Source: CAG-103 sp048217285 (lineage in GTDB: Bacteria > Bacillota > Clostridia > Oscillospirales > Oscillospiraceae). From it: 19,738 bases of DNA. Shown piece by piece: positions 1 to 6,270 of this stretch. The translations under genes and the position numbers were made by a program. The notes under the pieces are model-generated. The model ran no database searches and had not been told where the DNA came from. It saw only the letters and a program-made list of their open reading frames with translations. Position 1 is the stretch's first letter, and every line of letters starts with the position of its first letter. The stretch covers positions 1 to 19,738 of the forward strand of contig DBFWVW010000026.1 in assembly GCA_048217285.1 (NCBI GenBank), in the 5' to 3' direction.

Positions 1-999
1 GCCTTCATCCGCGCAGGAATGAAGCCGACAGACATCGCCAAAGAGCTCGGCGTCCATCATACGACAATCTACCGGGAGCTGAAGCGGTGCACCTATGAGC
101 ACCTCAACAGCGACTACACCACCGAGACCAGATACAACCCCGAAGGCGCACAGGCCCGCTATGAGGCCAACCTCCGCGCCAAGGGGCCGGAGCTGAAGAT
201 CGGCAACGACTACGAGCTGGCCGACTACCTGATCGCCAAGATCCGCGACGATAAGTACAGCCCGGAGGCCGCGATCGGTGAGGCCGAGGTCAAGGGCTGG
301 CCCTTCAAGACCCACATCTGCGCGAGCACCGCCTACAACTACATCCGCGGCGAGATCTTCGGCGACGAGCTGACCGTCTCCATGCTGCCGCAGCACGGCA
401 AGCGCCACAAGCCGGAGCGCCCGGCCGGATCCATGCCCCGCAAGCCCGCCGGCCGGAGTATCGAGGATCGCCCTGAGCACATCAACGACCGCAGCACCTT
501 CGGTCACTGGGAGATGGACAGCGTCGAGAGCTGCCAAGGCGTCAGCAACACCTACATCGTGATGACCGAGCGCAAGACCCGACGCGAGATCATCATCCCC
601 TCGCCGGATAAGACGAGCGCCAGCGTCGTCGCTGCCCTCGACACCCTCGAGAAGAAAGTCGGCTCCAAAGTGTTCCCGCTGATCTTCCAGTCGATCACCT
701 GCGACAATGGCTGCGAGTTTGCCGACGCCGCCGGGATCGAGCGCAGCATCACCGGCCGAGGCCCTCGCACCGAGGTCTACTACTGCCACCCGTACCGGCC
801 GAGCGAGCGCGGATCCAATGAGAACCAGAACGGCCTCATACGTCGGCACCTGCCGAAGGGCACCGACCTGAGCACGATCTCCTACGAGGAGACCAAGCGG
901 ATCGAGGACTGGCTGAACAACTACCCCCGCAAAATGTTCGGTTATCTGTGCTCCGAGCAGCTTTTCCGGGAAGAAATCGCCCTCATTCTGGCCTCATAA
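1..999 (+). CDS. IS30 family transposase, 5' end outside window
   Basis: This is a DDE transposase that cuts and joins element ends. The reading frame is already open at base 1 (AFIRAG precedes the first ATG at 19), so the true start lies upstream and residues before the helix-turn-helix are missing. An N-terminal helix-turn-helix reads DIAKELGVHHTTIYRELKR. The IS30 catalytic residues are visible as Asp in GHWEMDSVES, Asp in ITCDNGCEF, and Glu in RGSNENQNGLIRRHLPKG, in the correct order and spacing. The C-terminal end looks complete. Codon use is GC-rich like its neighbours, so it is either long resident or native to the element. It could be an insertion sequence inside a prophage or the mobility gene of the element itself; no phage integrase is visible in this window. 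The family assignment is firm, the role is inference. Confidence 0.93.
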   Translation, partial: AFIRAGMKPTDIAKELGVHHTTIYRELKRCTYEHLNSDYTTETRYNPEGAQARYEANLRAKGPELKIGNDYELADYLIAKIRDDKYSPEAAIGEAEVKGWPFKTHICASTAYNYIRGEIFGDELTVSMLPQHGKRHKPERPAGSMPRKPAGRSIEDRPEHINDRSTFGHWEMDSVESCQGVSNTYIVMTERKTRREIIIPSPDKTSASVVAALDTLEKKVGSKVFPLIFQSITCDNGCEFADAAGIERSITGRGPRTEVYYCHPYRPSERGSNENQNGLIRRHLPKGTDLSTISYEETKRIEDWLNNYPRKMFGYLCSEQLFREEIALILAS

Positions 1000-1031
1000 A
1001 AAAATATTTTTGCTTTTTTGTGCATTTACTC

Positions 1032-1060
1032 TTGACAAATGGCCCGCTGTCCATTATCAT
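1032..1060 (+). promoter_or_regulatory. Strong sigma-A-type promoter
   Basis: A perfect -35 box TTGACA (1032-1037) is followed by a 17-base spacer and the -10 box TATCAT (1055-1060), matching TATAAT at five of six positions. Transcription would start near 1067, inside the hairpin that begins at 1062. It is the only near-consensus promoter seen upstream of the early gene block. IS30-type ends can carry outward -35 boxes, so the -35 may belong to the transposon end; that part is inference. Confidence 0.75.
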
Positions 1061-1061
1061 T

Positions 1062-1102
1062 AAACGCACAGAGACTCAACTGAGTCGGCTGTGCGTTTTT
1101 TT
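1062..1102 (+). terminator. Intrinsic terminator hairpin overlapping a promoter start
   Basis: AAACGCACAG (1062-1071) pairs perfectly with CTGTGCGTTT (1089-1098). An inner stem GACTC/GAGTC (1073-1077 with 1082-1086) closes a four-base loop, and seven T residues run from 1096 to 1102. This would end transcription coming from the transposase gene. Because the predicted start of the promoter just upstream falls within the stem, the same hairpin would also sit at the 5' end of the early transcript, either as a stability element or as an attenuator. Confidence 0.85.
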
Positions 1103-1128
1103 CTTTACTACAACCCCATAGGACGGAG

Positions 1129-1389
1129 GTGAGACTGACGGGAAAGTACCGCTACCTGACCTTCGAGGACAGGAAGAAGATCGAGGCGTGGCATCTGCTC
1201 GGAGATCGGCCGGTCGATATTGCGGCCCGCCTGAGCGTCCACCACACCACGATCTACAAGGAGCTCCAGCGAGGCGCGACCGGCGCGCTGGACGCCAACC
1301 AGCGCGAAGGGTACAGCGCAGAGCTCGCCGAGAGGCGGCTGCGTGAGAGCTTCAAACGCAGAGGTAAACGAGCACCGGCCGCACAGTAG
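1129..1389 (+). CDS. Stand-alone IS30-type helix-turn-helix protein
   Basis: This 86-residue protein looks like only the DNA-binding front end of an IS30 transposase: YRYLTFEDRKKIEAWHLLGD, then DIAARLSVHHTTIYKELQRG, then YSAELAERRL and a basic tail, with no DDE catalytic domain. The helix-turn-helix shares the string VHHTTIY with the transposase immediately upstream. It likely binds DNA as a regulator, possibly at the transposon or phage control region; that is inference. The start is unclear. GTG at 1129 overlaps the Shine-Dalgarno GGAGG (1125-1129), whereas CTG at 1135 sits five bases after it and would give a product beginning LTGKYRYL. It is the first gene after the promoter at 1032. It ends with a proper stop, so it is probably a genuine short gene rather than a random truncation. 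Confidence 0.72.
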   Translation: MRLTGKYRYLTFEDRKKIEAWHLLGDRPVDIAARLSVHHTTIYKELQRGATGALDANQREGYSAELAERRLRESFKRRGKRAPAAQ

Positions 1390-1398
1390 CCAAGAACA

Positions 1399-1437
1399 CC
1401 CGGCAGCGCCGGGCCGAAGAAAGGAGAGCCCAATATG
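1399..1437 (+). promoter_or_regulatory. Hairpin plus ribosome binding site cassette, copy 1
   Basis: CCCGGC (1399-1404) pairs with GCCGGG (1408-1413) around a three-base loop. It is followed by a purine-rich stretch with AAAGGAGA and an ATG at 1435. The same arrangement, with the same stem sequence, recurs at 1558-1597. A hairpin this close to the Shine-Dalgarno could modulate translation; function is inferred. Confidence 0.5.
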
Positions 1438-1553
1438 AAAACGATCACACGACCCCGACGCTGAAAATGGACGAGCTGCGCACCCCCTCCGCGCTGCTCT
1501 CTGAAGCGATCCGGCGGTCGTGTTTCTGCTTTTCAGGGACTCGACACCACTAA
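1435..1553 (+). pseudogene. Possible short gene, frameshifted just after its start
   Basis: The ATG at 1435 has a good ribosome binding site (AAAGGAGA) but its frame stops after nine codons (MKTITRPRR). Adding one A in the run of four A residues at 1438-1441 would connect the ATG to an open frame reading MKNDHTTPTLKMDELRTP and on to a TAA at 1551-1553, giving about 39 residues. Without that base, the internal ATG at 1467 opens a 28-residue frame with no obvious ribosome binding site. I do not recognise the product. It may be a broken gene, a sequencing error or chance. Confidence 0.35.
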
Positions 1554-1557
1554 GATC

Positions 1558-1597
1558 CCCGGCTCTGGCCGGGCCAAGACGAAAGGAGACCACCATA
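1558..1597 (+). promoter_or_regulatory. Hairpin plus ribosome binding site cassette, copy 2
   Basis: CCCGGC (1558-1563) pairs with GCCGGG (1568-1573) around TCTG. It is followed by CCAAGACGAAAGGAGACC and then CCATAGC, where a start codon would be expected. The layout and stem match the cassette at 1399-1437, so the two leaders appear to be related copies or a repeated control element. Confidence 0.5.
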
Positions 1598-1830
1598 GCG
1601 ACTACGCGCTGAGCGAACCCTTTGCAAGCCTGACGCTAAGCGAGTTCGGGCGCCTGAAGGAGCTCCAGCAAGAAGCACGCGAAGCCGCCAAAGCTGCGGA
1701 CGACGCTCGGTGCTGGCGGCTCAAGGAGACGATCAACTGGGCCGACAACAGCGTCGAGGAAATCTACGAGGGCAAAGACGGTAACACCAAGCACGTCACG
1801 GTCGTCGGCCCGCACGGCGACGCCTGCTGA
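1595..1830 (+). pseudogene. Hypothetical 77-residue gene with a lost start codon
   Basis: From 1597 an open frame encodes SDYALSEPFASLTLSEFGRL, a Glu/Ala-rich helical middle, and ends KHVTVVGPHGDAC at a TGA (1828-1830). The frame is open back to 1465 yet contains no ATG, GTG or TTG anywhere. GGAG at 1585-1588 is ideally placed six bases before AT at 1595-1596, and the text ATAGC would be ATGAGC if one G were restored, giving MSDYALSEP in frame. The simplest reading is a single-base deletion of the start codon, in the source or in the sequence data. The next gene begins 13 bases after the stop with its own ribosome binding site. The product is unrecognised and may be a small soluble protein. 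Confidence 0.55.
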
Positions 1831-1843
1831 GGAGGTGCGGAAC

Positions 1844-2230
1844 ATGAACACCAAAGCCATCCGGCAGCTCGCCGACGTCACGCTGGACAAGTACCGCAGC
1901 TCGATCCCCCGCAAAGCCTTCGAGGAGTTCGTGAAGGACATCATCGCCGGCGAGAACCGCGCGACCGCCTTCAGATACGAGGCGGCCCCAATCTGCCGGG
2001 CCTCGTTCCCGTCCACGCTGGACAAGGACGACGCCCGCTGCACCGTGGAGGTCACGGTCTACCGGCTGAACGCCGTGGCCGTCACCGCCTTCCTGCTGGA
2101 TGGGCCCGAGACGCTGCTGCGGCACATCGGGCTCGACGAGCGGGACACATACACCACCAAGCACGAGATCGACGACCTCGTCACCGTCGTGCACATCACC
2201 AGAGAGGAGGCAACAGCATGGCAGCACTGA
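1844..2230 (+). CDS. Hypothetical phage protein, 128 aa
   Basis: The product is unrecognised. ATG at 1844 was chosen because GGAGG (1831-1835) lies eight bases before it; the in-frame GTG at 1835 overlaps that site. The protein begins MNTKAIRQLADVTLDKYRS and looks like a soluble alpha/beta protein with no membrane segment or obvious motif. It overlaps the following gene by 13 bases, so the two are probably translationally coupled members of the early operon. Confidence 0.75.
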   Translation: MNTKAIRQLADVTLDKYRSSIPRKAFEEFVKDIIAGENRATAFRYEAAPICRASFPSTLDKDDARCTVEVTVYRLNAVAVTAFLLDGPETLLRHIGLDERDTYTTKHEIDDLVTVVHITREEATAWQH

Positions 2231-2949
2231 GAGACATCGCCCGGGACTTCGCTGCGGAGATCCGCGACGGCATCGGCTGGACAATAGTGTACCGCACCGG
2301 CCGCTCGTGGAACGCTCTGACGATCTGGAGCGACATCTGGAACGGCGAGTGGGAGACCGACGACCTCAACGACGCCATCGGGATCCTGAAGGCAGACCCG
2401 GACGCCGTCATCGTCAACGGATACTACTGCGGCCACTTCGGCGAAGACATGACCATCGACGAGATCGCCGCCGGGATCCGCTGGCACTACGAAGGCGGCT
2501 GCAACCGCCTTGCGGACTATTGCGAAGTCACGCAAGGTCGGGACGCCCTCGAGGAGGGCCGCAAGGCTGCCGAAGCTGCTGGCCTCCCGTTCTGTGAGCG
2601 GCTGGCCGACGGAGGCGACGACGAGCTGAGCCCCTACGTCTACGACGGCAGCATGGCGCTCGCCGATCGTGAAAAGATGCAGCAGGCCCGCGAAGCCTTC
2701 GAGAAGCTGGCCGACGCTCTGCGGGAAATCGCCGTCAAGCTGGCCGAAGCCCTGAAGCCGGTCATCAACGCCGTGCTCTCTACCCTCAAAAAGCTCTGGA
2801 AGGTATCGGCCAAGGCCATCGGAGTGCCGCCGAAGTGGCTGCACCTCGCAGCTCACGCAAAGAAAGCCAGAACCCGGAAGAAGTACCGCAACCGCATCCG
2901 GCGCTATGTTTTCGAGGCTCTGGCTGCGGAAGGAGGTGGAGGCCCATGA
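2218..2949 (+). CDS. Hypothetical early phage protein with basic C-terminus, 243 aa
   Basis: This is a conserved-looking phage protein of unknown function. The N-terminal half (about residues 1-150) contains GWTIVYRTGRSWNALTIW and later MTIDEIAAGIRWHYEGGCNR, a pattern I associate with Firmicutes phage hypotheticals. Residues about 150-200 form a long amphipathic helical stretch (LREIAVKLAEALKPVI). The tail is strongly basic (KKARTRKKYRNRIRR), which suggests nucleic-acid contact. ATG at 2218 follows GAGGAGG by about seven bases. The end overlaps the next gene by four bases. It may be two ancestral modules fused together; that is inference. Confidence 0.75.
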   Translation: MAALRDIARDFAAEIRDGIGWTIVYRTGRSWNALTIWSDIWNGEWETDDLNDAIGILKADPDAVIVNGYYCGHFGEDMTIDEIAAGIRWHYEGGCNRLADYCEVTQGRDALEEGRKAAEAAGLPFCERLADGGDDELSPYVYDGSMALADREKMQQAREAFEKLADALREIAVKLAEALKPVINAVLSTLKKLWKVSAKAIGVPPKWLHLAAHAKKARTRKKYRNRIRRYVFEALAAEGGGGP

Positions 2950-3125
2950 CAGCCAAGTGCGTCGGCTGCGGGCTCGACTGGAACGTCAGCATCTACCAGA
3001 AGATCCCCCGCACCGGCTACATCTGCCCGCACTGTGAGAGCCGGCTCCGCGCCGGCGAGACCCTGCCAAACATACAGGCCAGCCAGAAGGCTCGGCCGCA
3101 GAGAACGAAAGGAGCAACCCTATGA
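2946..3125 (+). CDS. Small zinc-ribbon protein, 59 aa
   Basis: Two cysteine pairs, CVGCG near the N-terminus and CPHCE about 20 residues later, form a classic zinc-ribbon knuckle pattern. The rest is short and basic (QKARPQRTKGATL). ATG at 2946 follows GGAGGTGGAGG; the longer upstream extension of the frame lacks a suitable start and would run through the previous gene. The stop overlaps the next start as ATGA. Such small ribbons are common in phage early operons, where they may bind nucleic acid or a partner protein. No specific function can be assigned. Confidence 0.8.
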   Translation: MTAKCVGCGLDWNVSIYQKIPRTGYICPHCESRLRAGETLPNIQASQKARPQRTKGATL

Positions 3126-3826
3126 AAAAAATCGCACTCAAGAACGCCGCCCGCGGCACGGCCTTCGACTATGCCGGACAGAGCTGGATCCTGCTGGAAA
3201 ACGACGACGGCCGCGCCCTCTGCCTGAGCAAGGACATCATCGAGGCCCGAGCCTTTGACGAGGGCAACTGCAACAACTTCGCCGTCGCCAGCAGCAAGGA
3301 ATACCTCAACGGCGCCTACCTCGACAACCTGCTCGAGGACGTGAACGGCCCCAACGCCTTCCTGACTACGGAGCTCGACCTGACCACGGACGACGGCCTG
3401 AAGGACTACGGCACCTGCACCGTCACCATCTTCCTGCTGACGGTCGACCAGTACCGGCGCAACCGCGACGTCATCCCCAACGCAGACGACTGGTGGTGGC
3501 TGTCCACCGCCTTCAGCACGAAGTCTAACGGCTACGAGTCACTCGCCCGCTTCGTCTACACCGATGGCACTCTGAACTGGGACAGCGCCTACGTCGGCTA
3601 CGGCGGCCTGCGCCCCGCTTGTTATCTGGACTCCGATCTCCTGATCTCTGCCGAGGACGACGAAGCCACCGACGACGTCACGCCGGAGCACGCCGGCGAG
3701 ATCATCGCGGCGCTGGCCGAGCAGTTCGGCGGCACCTTCGCCACCGAGGATCAACTGACCACGGCCCTCTCGTTTATGCTCGGCACCCTGAGAGCTACCC
3801 GCGAGAAGGAGGTCAAGCATGAGTAA
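3122..3826 (+). CDS. DUF6273-like (C-type lectin-fold) protein
   Basis: The middle and end match the pattern of DUF6273-type domains, which belong to the C-type-lectin/formylglycine-enzyme-like fold. SWILLENDDGRALCLSKDII is near the start, SKEYLNGAYLDNLL in the middle, then TIFLLTVDQYRRN, DDWWWLSTA, and the closing GGLRPACYLD. About 55 acidic residues follow the domain. The ATG at 3122 overlaps the preceding stop. Codons around 3520-3650 use more A/T at the third position (TCT, TCA, GAT, ACT, GCT, TGT, TAT) than neighbouring genes, just where the fold presents its ligand loop. Related lectin folds serve as binding proteins and as variable targets of diversity-generating retroelements. No reverse transcriptase is visible here, so function remains open. 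Confidence 0.65.
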   Translation: MKKIALKNAARGTAFDYAGQSWILLENDDGRALCLSKDIIEARAFDEGNCNNFAVASSKEYLNGAYLDNLLEDVNGPNAFLTTELDLTTDDGLKDYGTCTVTIFLLTVDQYRRNRDVIPNADDWWWLSTAFSTKSNGYESLARFVYTDGTLNWDSAYVGYGGLRPACYLDSDLLISAEDDEATDDVTPEHAGEIIAALAEQFGGTFATEDQLTTALSFMLGTLRATREKEVKHE

Positions 3827-4529
3827 CCTCTCCACCCTGCTCGACCGCTACAAGGCCCTCGTCGTGTTTGATACCGAGACCAGCGGCCTCGACTTCGACA
3901 ACGACCAGATCATCGAGCTCGCCGCCCTGCGCGTGGAGCGCACGGCCACCGGCGGCCTACGGATCGCCGGCAAGATGGATACCTTCATCAAGTTGCCCGA
4001 GGGCGAGACCCTCCCGGAGAACATCGTCAGCCTGACCGGCATCACCGACGAGCGGCTCCAGACCGAGGGCGTGCAGCCTACCAAGGCGGCCAGCCAGATC
4101 GCCAAGCTCATGCAGAACGGCCCGACCCTGATGATCGCCCACAATGCGCAGTTTGACGCCTGTTTCCTCCGTGGCCTGCTTCGCGGCCAAAAGGTCGGCC
4201 GGATCGACTGGCTGGACAGCCTGACGGTCTACAAAGACCGCAGGGCCTACCCGCACAAGCTCGCCAACGCGATCATCGCCTACGACCTCACCGGCAAGGT
4301 ACAGAACAGCCACCGCGCCATCGACGACGTGCTGGCCCTGTTCGAGGTGCTGAAGGCGATGGACGACGAGCGCAAGGATCTCGGCAGCTACGTCAACCTG
4401 TTCGGCTACAACCCCAAGTACGGCGTCAGCGGCCGCCGGATCGTGGGCGTCAGATATGAGCCGCAGAGCTTCAGCAAGGGCCTGACTCGCCCGGAGCAGA
4501 CGCTCCCGGCCCGCGTGGCGCGGAGGTAA
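3819..4529 (+). CDS. DEDDh 3'-5' exonuclease (DnaQ/epsilon-like)
   Basis: This is a DnaQ-family exonuclease that removes nucleotides from 3' ends using two metal ions. All three Exo motifs are present: FDTET (D18, E20) in Exo I, HNAQFD (H108-D113) in Exo II, and HRAIDD (H165, D169/D170) in Exo III. The conserved histidine marks the DEDDh subgroup. At 236 residues it has about 55 residues beyond the core, ending in a basic tail. It overlaps the previous gene by eight bases and sits ahead of recombination genes, so proofreading or end-processing during phage DNA synthesis is the likely role. No DNA polymerase is visible in the window, so it probably works with the host enzyme. Confidence 0.93.
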   Translation: MSNLSTLLDRYKALVVFDTETSGLDFDNDQIIELAALRVERTATGGLRIAGKMDTFIKLPEGETLPENIVSLTGITDERLQTEGVQPTKAASQIAKLMQNGPTLMIAHNAQFDACFLRGLLRGQKVGRIDWLDSLTVYKDRRAYPHKLANAIIAYDLTGKVQNSHRAIDDVLALFEVLKAMDDERKDLGSYVNLFGYNPKYGVSGRRIVGVRYEPQSFSKGLTRPEQTLPARVARR

Positions 4530-4533
4530 CAGC

Positions 4534-4797
4534 ATGAGCCCGGAGATCACGATCACGAGCGAGGAGCTGCGCGAGCGCGTCGAGGATCGCCTCGACCGCT
4601 GGATCCCTGACGACGTCTGGAACCGTGCCGAGCCCTACGCCCGCCACAAAAATGAAGTAAACCGGCAGCGGCACCCCGAGATCGACTACTACGACAACGA
4701 CTACCTCGTGCTGCTGACCGCTGACACCGTCCGAGAGACCGAGTTCAGCGACCTCACTCACGCCCTCTGTGATCTGACCGTCGCACGGGCTCAGTGA
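4534..4797 (+). CDS. Hypothetical protein, 87 aa
   Basis: The product is unrecognised. It is acidic overall, with RERVEDRLDRWIPDDVWNRAE, then HPEIDYYDNDYLVLLTADTV. It shows no membrane segment and no metal-binding motif. ATG at 4534 follows GGAGG with good spacing, five bases after the exonuclease stop, so it is part of the same operon. Confidence 0.7.
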   Translation: MSPEITITSEELRERVEDRLDRWIPDDVWNRAEPYARHKNEVNRQRHPEIDYYDNDYLVLLTADTVRETEFSDLTHALCDLTVARAQ

Positions 4798-4809
4798 AAG
4801 GAGAAACCA

Positions 4810-5490
4810 ATGGAAACCACAAAAGAAAGGGCCGCCCGTTGCGACCGGGCGACCCATGCGAGAAGATCCAGCAGCCTGCCAGCATACGGATCCCGCACCG
4901 CAAGTATAACACGCCGGCGCCGCCGTGCCAAGAGGAAAGCCCTGAGAGCTGCCACGCTGGCCGCTGCCGTCCTTCTGCTGGGCGGCATCTCTGTGGCAAT
5001 CTTCACCACCCCGGCCGGCAGCAAGCAGGAGGCCAACATCCTGCCGCCGACCACCACTGTCGGCACATACATCCCGGACACCCCTGCCCCGGCCACTGAG
5101 ACCGTGGAGCCGACCGAGCCCGCCGCGCGCTACCCTCTGACCGACGCCGAGCGCGACGTCGTCGAGCGCGTGGTCATGGCCGAGGCCGGCGGGGAGTCCT
5201 TCGAGGGCCAGATGCTCGTCGCTCAGTGCATCCTCAACGCAGCCGAGAAGCGCGGCGTCGACCCCTCTGAGGCCGTCGTCCTTTACAGCTACACCAAGAG
5301 CCGGCCGGATCCCACACAGCGCGTCAAGGACGCCGTCGCGGCCGTGTTCGACCGAGGCGAGACCATCGTGGACGAGCCGATCCTCTACTTCTACAACCCC
5401 GCCCTCGTGACCAGCGACTTCCACGAGAGTCAGATCTTCGTCATCGAGGAAGGCGGGCACCGTTTCTTTGCAGAAAGGAGTACCAGATGA
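4810..5490 (+). CDS. Membrane-anchored SleB/CwlJ-type cell-wall hydrolase
   Basis: Residues about 111-215 match the SleB/Hydrolase_2 domain, which cleaves peptidoglycan glycan strands. LTDAERDVVERVVMAEAGGE is followed by GQMLVAQCILNAAEKRG, and E125 in MAEAGGE is the likely catalytic acid. The N-terminus is very basic (RRRRRAKRK, residues 35-43) and is followed by one hydrophobic segment (about 46-66), predicting a signal anchor with the domain outside. A Thr/Pro-rich linker (about 80-105) separates anchor and domain. ATG at 4810 follows AAAGGAGA. Position is odd: phage lysins usually sit in the late block beside a holin, while this one is among early DNA genes. Roles in early lysis control, superinfection exclusion or wall remodelling are possible but are inference. 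Confidence 0.82.
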   Translation: METTKERAARCDRATHARRSSSLPAYGSRTASITRRRRRAKRKALRAATLAAAVLLLGGISVAIFTTPAGSKQEANILPPTTTVGTYIPDTPAPATETVEPTEPAARYPLTDAERDVVERVVMAEAGGESFEGQMLVAQCILNAAEKRGVDPSEAVVLYSYTKSRPDPTQRVKDAVAAVFDRGETIVDEPILYFYNPALVTSDFHESQIFVIEEGGHRFFAERSTR

Positions 5491-5636
5491 AACACATCAC
5501 CGAAATGAAGCCGGGCGAGACCCTGCACCTCCGCAGCGGCCGCGACCTCGAGCTCGAGAGCGTCACCCCTGTCACCTGCGGCGTGATGCTCACCTTCAAC
5601 GTCACCGAAAGAAAGGAGCACAACAATGAGCGATAA
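5487..5636 (+). CDS. Small hypothetical protein, 49 aa
   Basis: The product is unrecognised. ATG at 5487 overlaps the hydrolase stop, with GAAAGGAG just before it. The protein begins MKHITEMKPGETLHLRSGRD and has regular beta-strand-like spacing of hydrophobic residues. Its stop at 5634-5636 lies inside the next gene, overlapping it by 11 bases. The tight overlaps on both sides and the ribosome binding site support it as real despite its size. Confidence 0.65.
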   Translation: MKHITEMKPGETLHLRSGRDLELESVTPVTCGVMLTFNVTERKEHNNER

Positions 5637-6258
5637 GACCACCGCGGCCCTCGCTGCCGAGCAGGCAGACGCAGAGGCCACCACCACGCAGGAGGCCGAG
5701 CTGCTGCCTGCTGCCACGCTGGACGAGCTGGAGCAGGTCGACCTCGGCACCGTTGCAGAGGGCGAGCGCGCCCCGTTCCGCATCACCGACGACCGCTGTG
5801 CCGACTGGGCCATCCGCAAGATCGCCGACGAGCGCAGCGAGTACGACCGCCTGAAGGCACTGGCCGACGAGCAGATCGCGGCCATCAACGAGAAAGTCGC
5901 CGCCGCCCGCAAGCGCATGGAGAACGGCACCTCGTACCTCACGAGCTGTCTGGCCGACTTCTTCGCCACCGTCCCCCACAAGGAGACCAAGACGACGGAG
6001 AAGTACCGCCTCCTCTCTGGCACCCTGACCTTCAAGAAGGGCACAACCAAGACCAAGCTCGACGAGACCAAGCTGGTGCCGTGGCTCAAGGCAAACGGCT
6101 ACGGCGAGCTCGTAAAGGTCGAGGAGTCGACCCGCTGGGCCGATCTGAAGAAGCTGCTCAGCTACACCGGCGACATCGCAACTCTGACCGAGACCGGCGA
6201 GATCGTGGAGGGCGTCACCGTCTACGAGACCCCGGGCATCTTCACGGTCGACGTGTAA
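5626..6258 (+). CDS. Host-nuclease inhibitor Gam-like protein
   Basis: Gam proteins bind DNA ends and shield linear phage DNA from host exonucleases such as RecBCD/AddAB. The match rests on the core around residues 60-140: WAIRKIADERSEYDRLKALA, a coiled helical stretch, then TVPHKETKTTEKYRLLSGTL followed by TFKKGTTKTKLDE, a pattern typical of Firmicutes phage Gam-family proteins. The first 50 residues are an acidic, low-complexity leader (EADAEATTTQEAELL). The start at 5626 follows GAAAGGAG. It is directly upstream of the ERF annealing protein and SSB, the usual setting for Gam. No close catalytic motif is expected because the protein acts by binding. Confidence 0.8.
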   Translation: MSDKTTAALAAEQADAEATTTQEAELLPAATLDELEQVDLGTVAEGERAPFRITDDRCADWAIRKIADERSEYDRLKALADEQIAAINEKVAAARKRMENGTSYLTSCLADFFATVPHKETKTTEKYRLLSGTLTFKKGTTKTKLDETKLVPWLKANGYGELVKVEESTRWADLKKLLSYTGDIATLTETGEIVEGVTVYETPGIFTVDV

Positions 6259-6270
6259 GGAGGCACCGAT

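Noticed and set aside
2100..2597. 165-codon Arg/Ser/Pro-rich frame on the plus strand
   Set aside because: It overlaps two better supported genes in another frame and has the Arg/Pro/His composition of out-of-frame GC-rich DNA.
3122..3826. A complete diversity-generating retroelement around the DUF6273-like gene
   Set aside because: No reverse transcriptase and no second copy of the 3500-3660 segment can be seen in the window, so only the target-like nature of the protein is kept as a lead.
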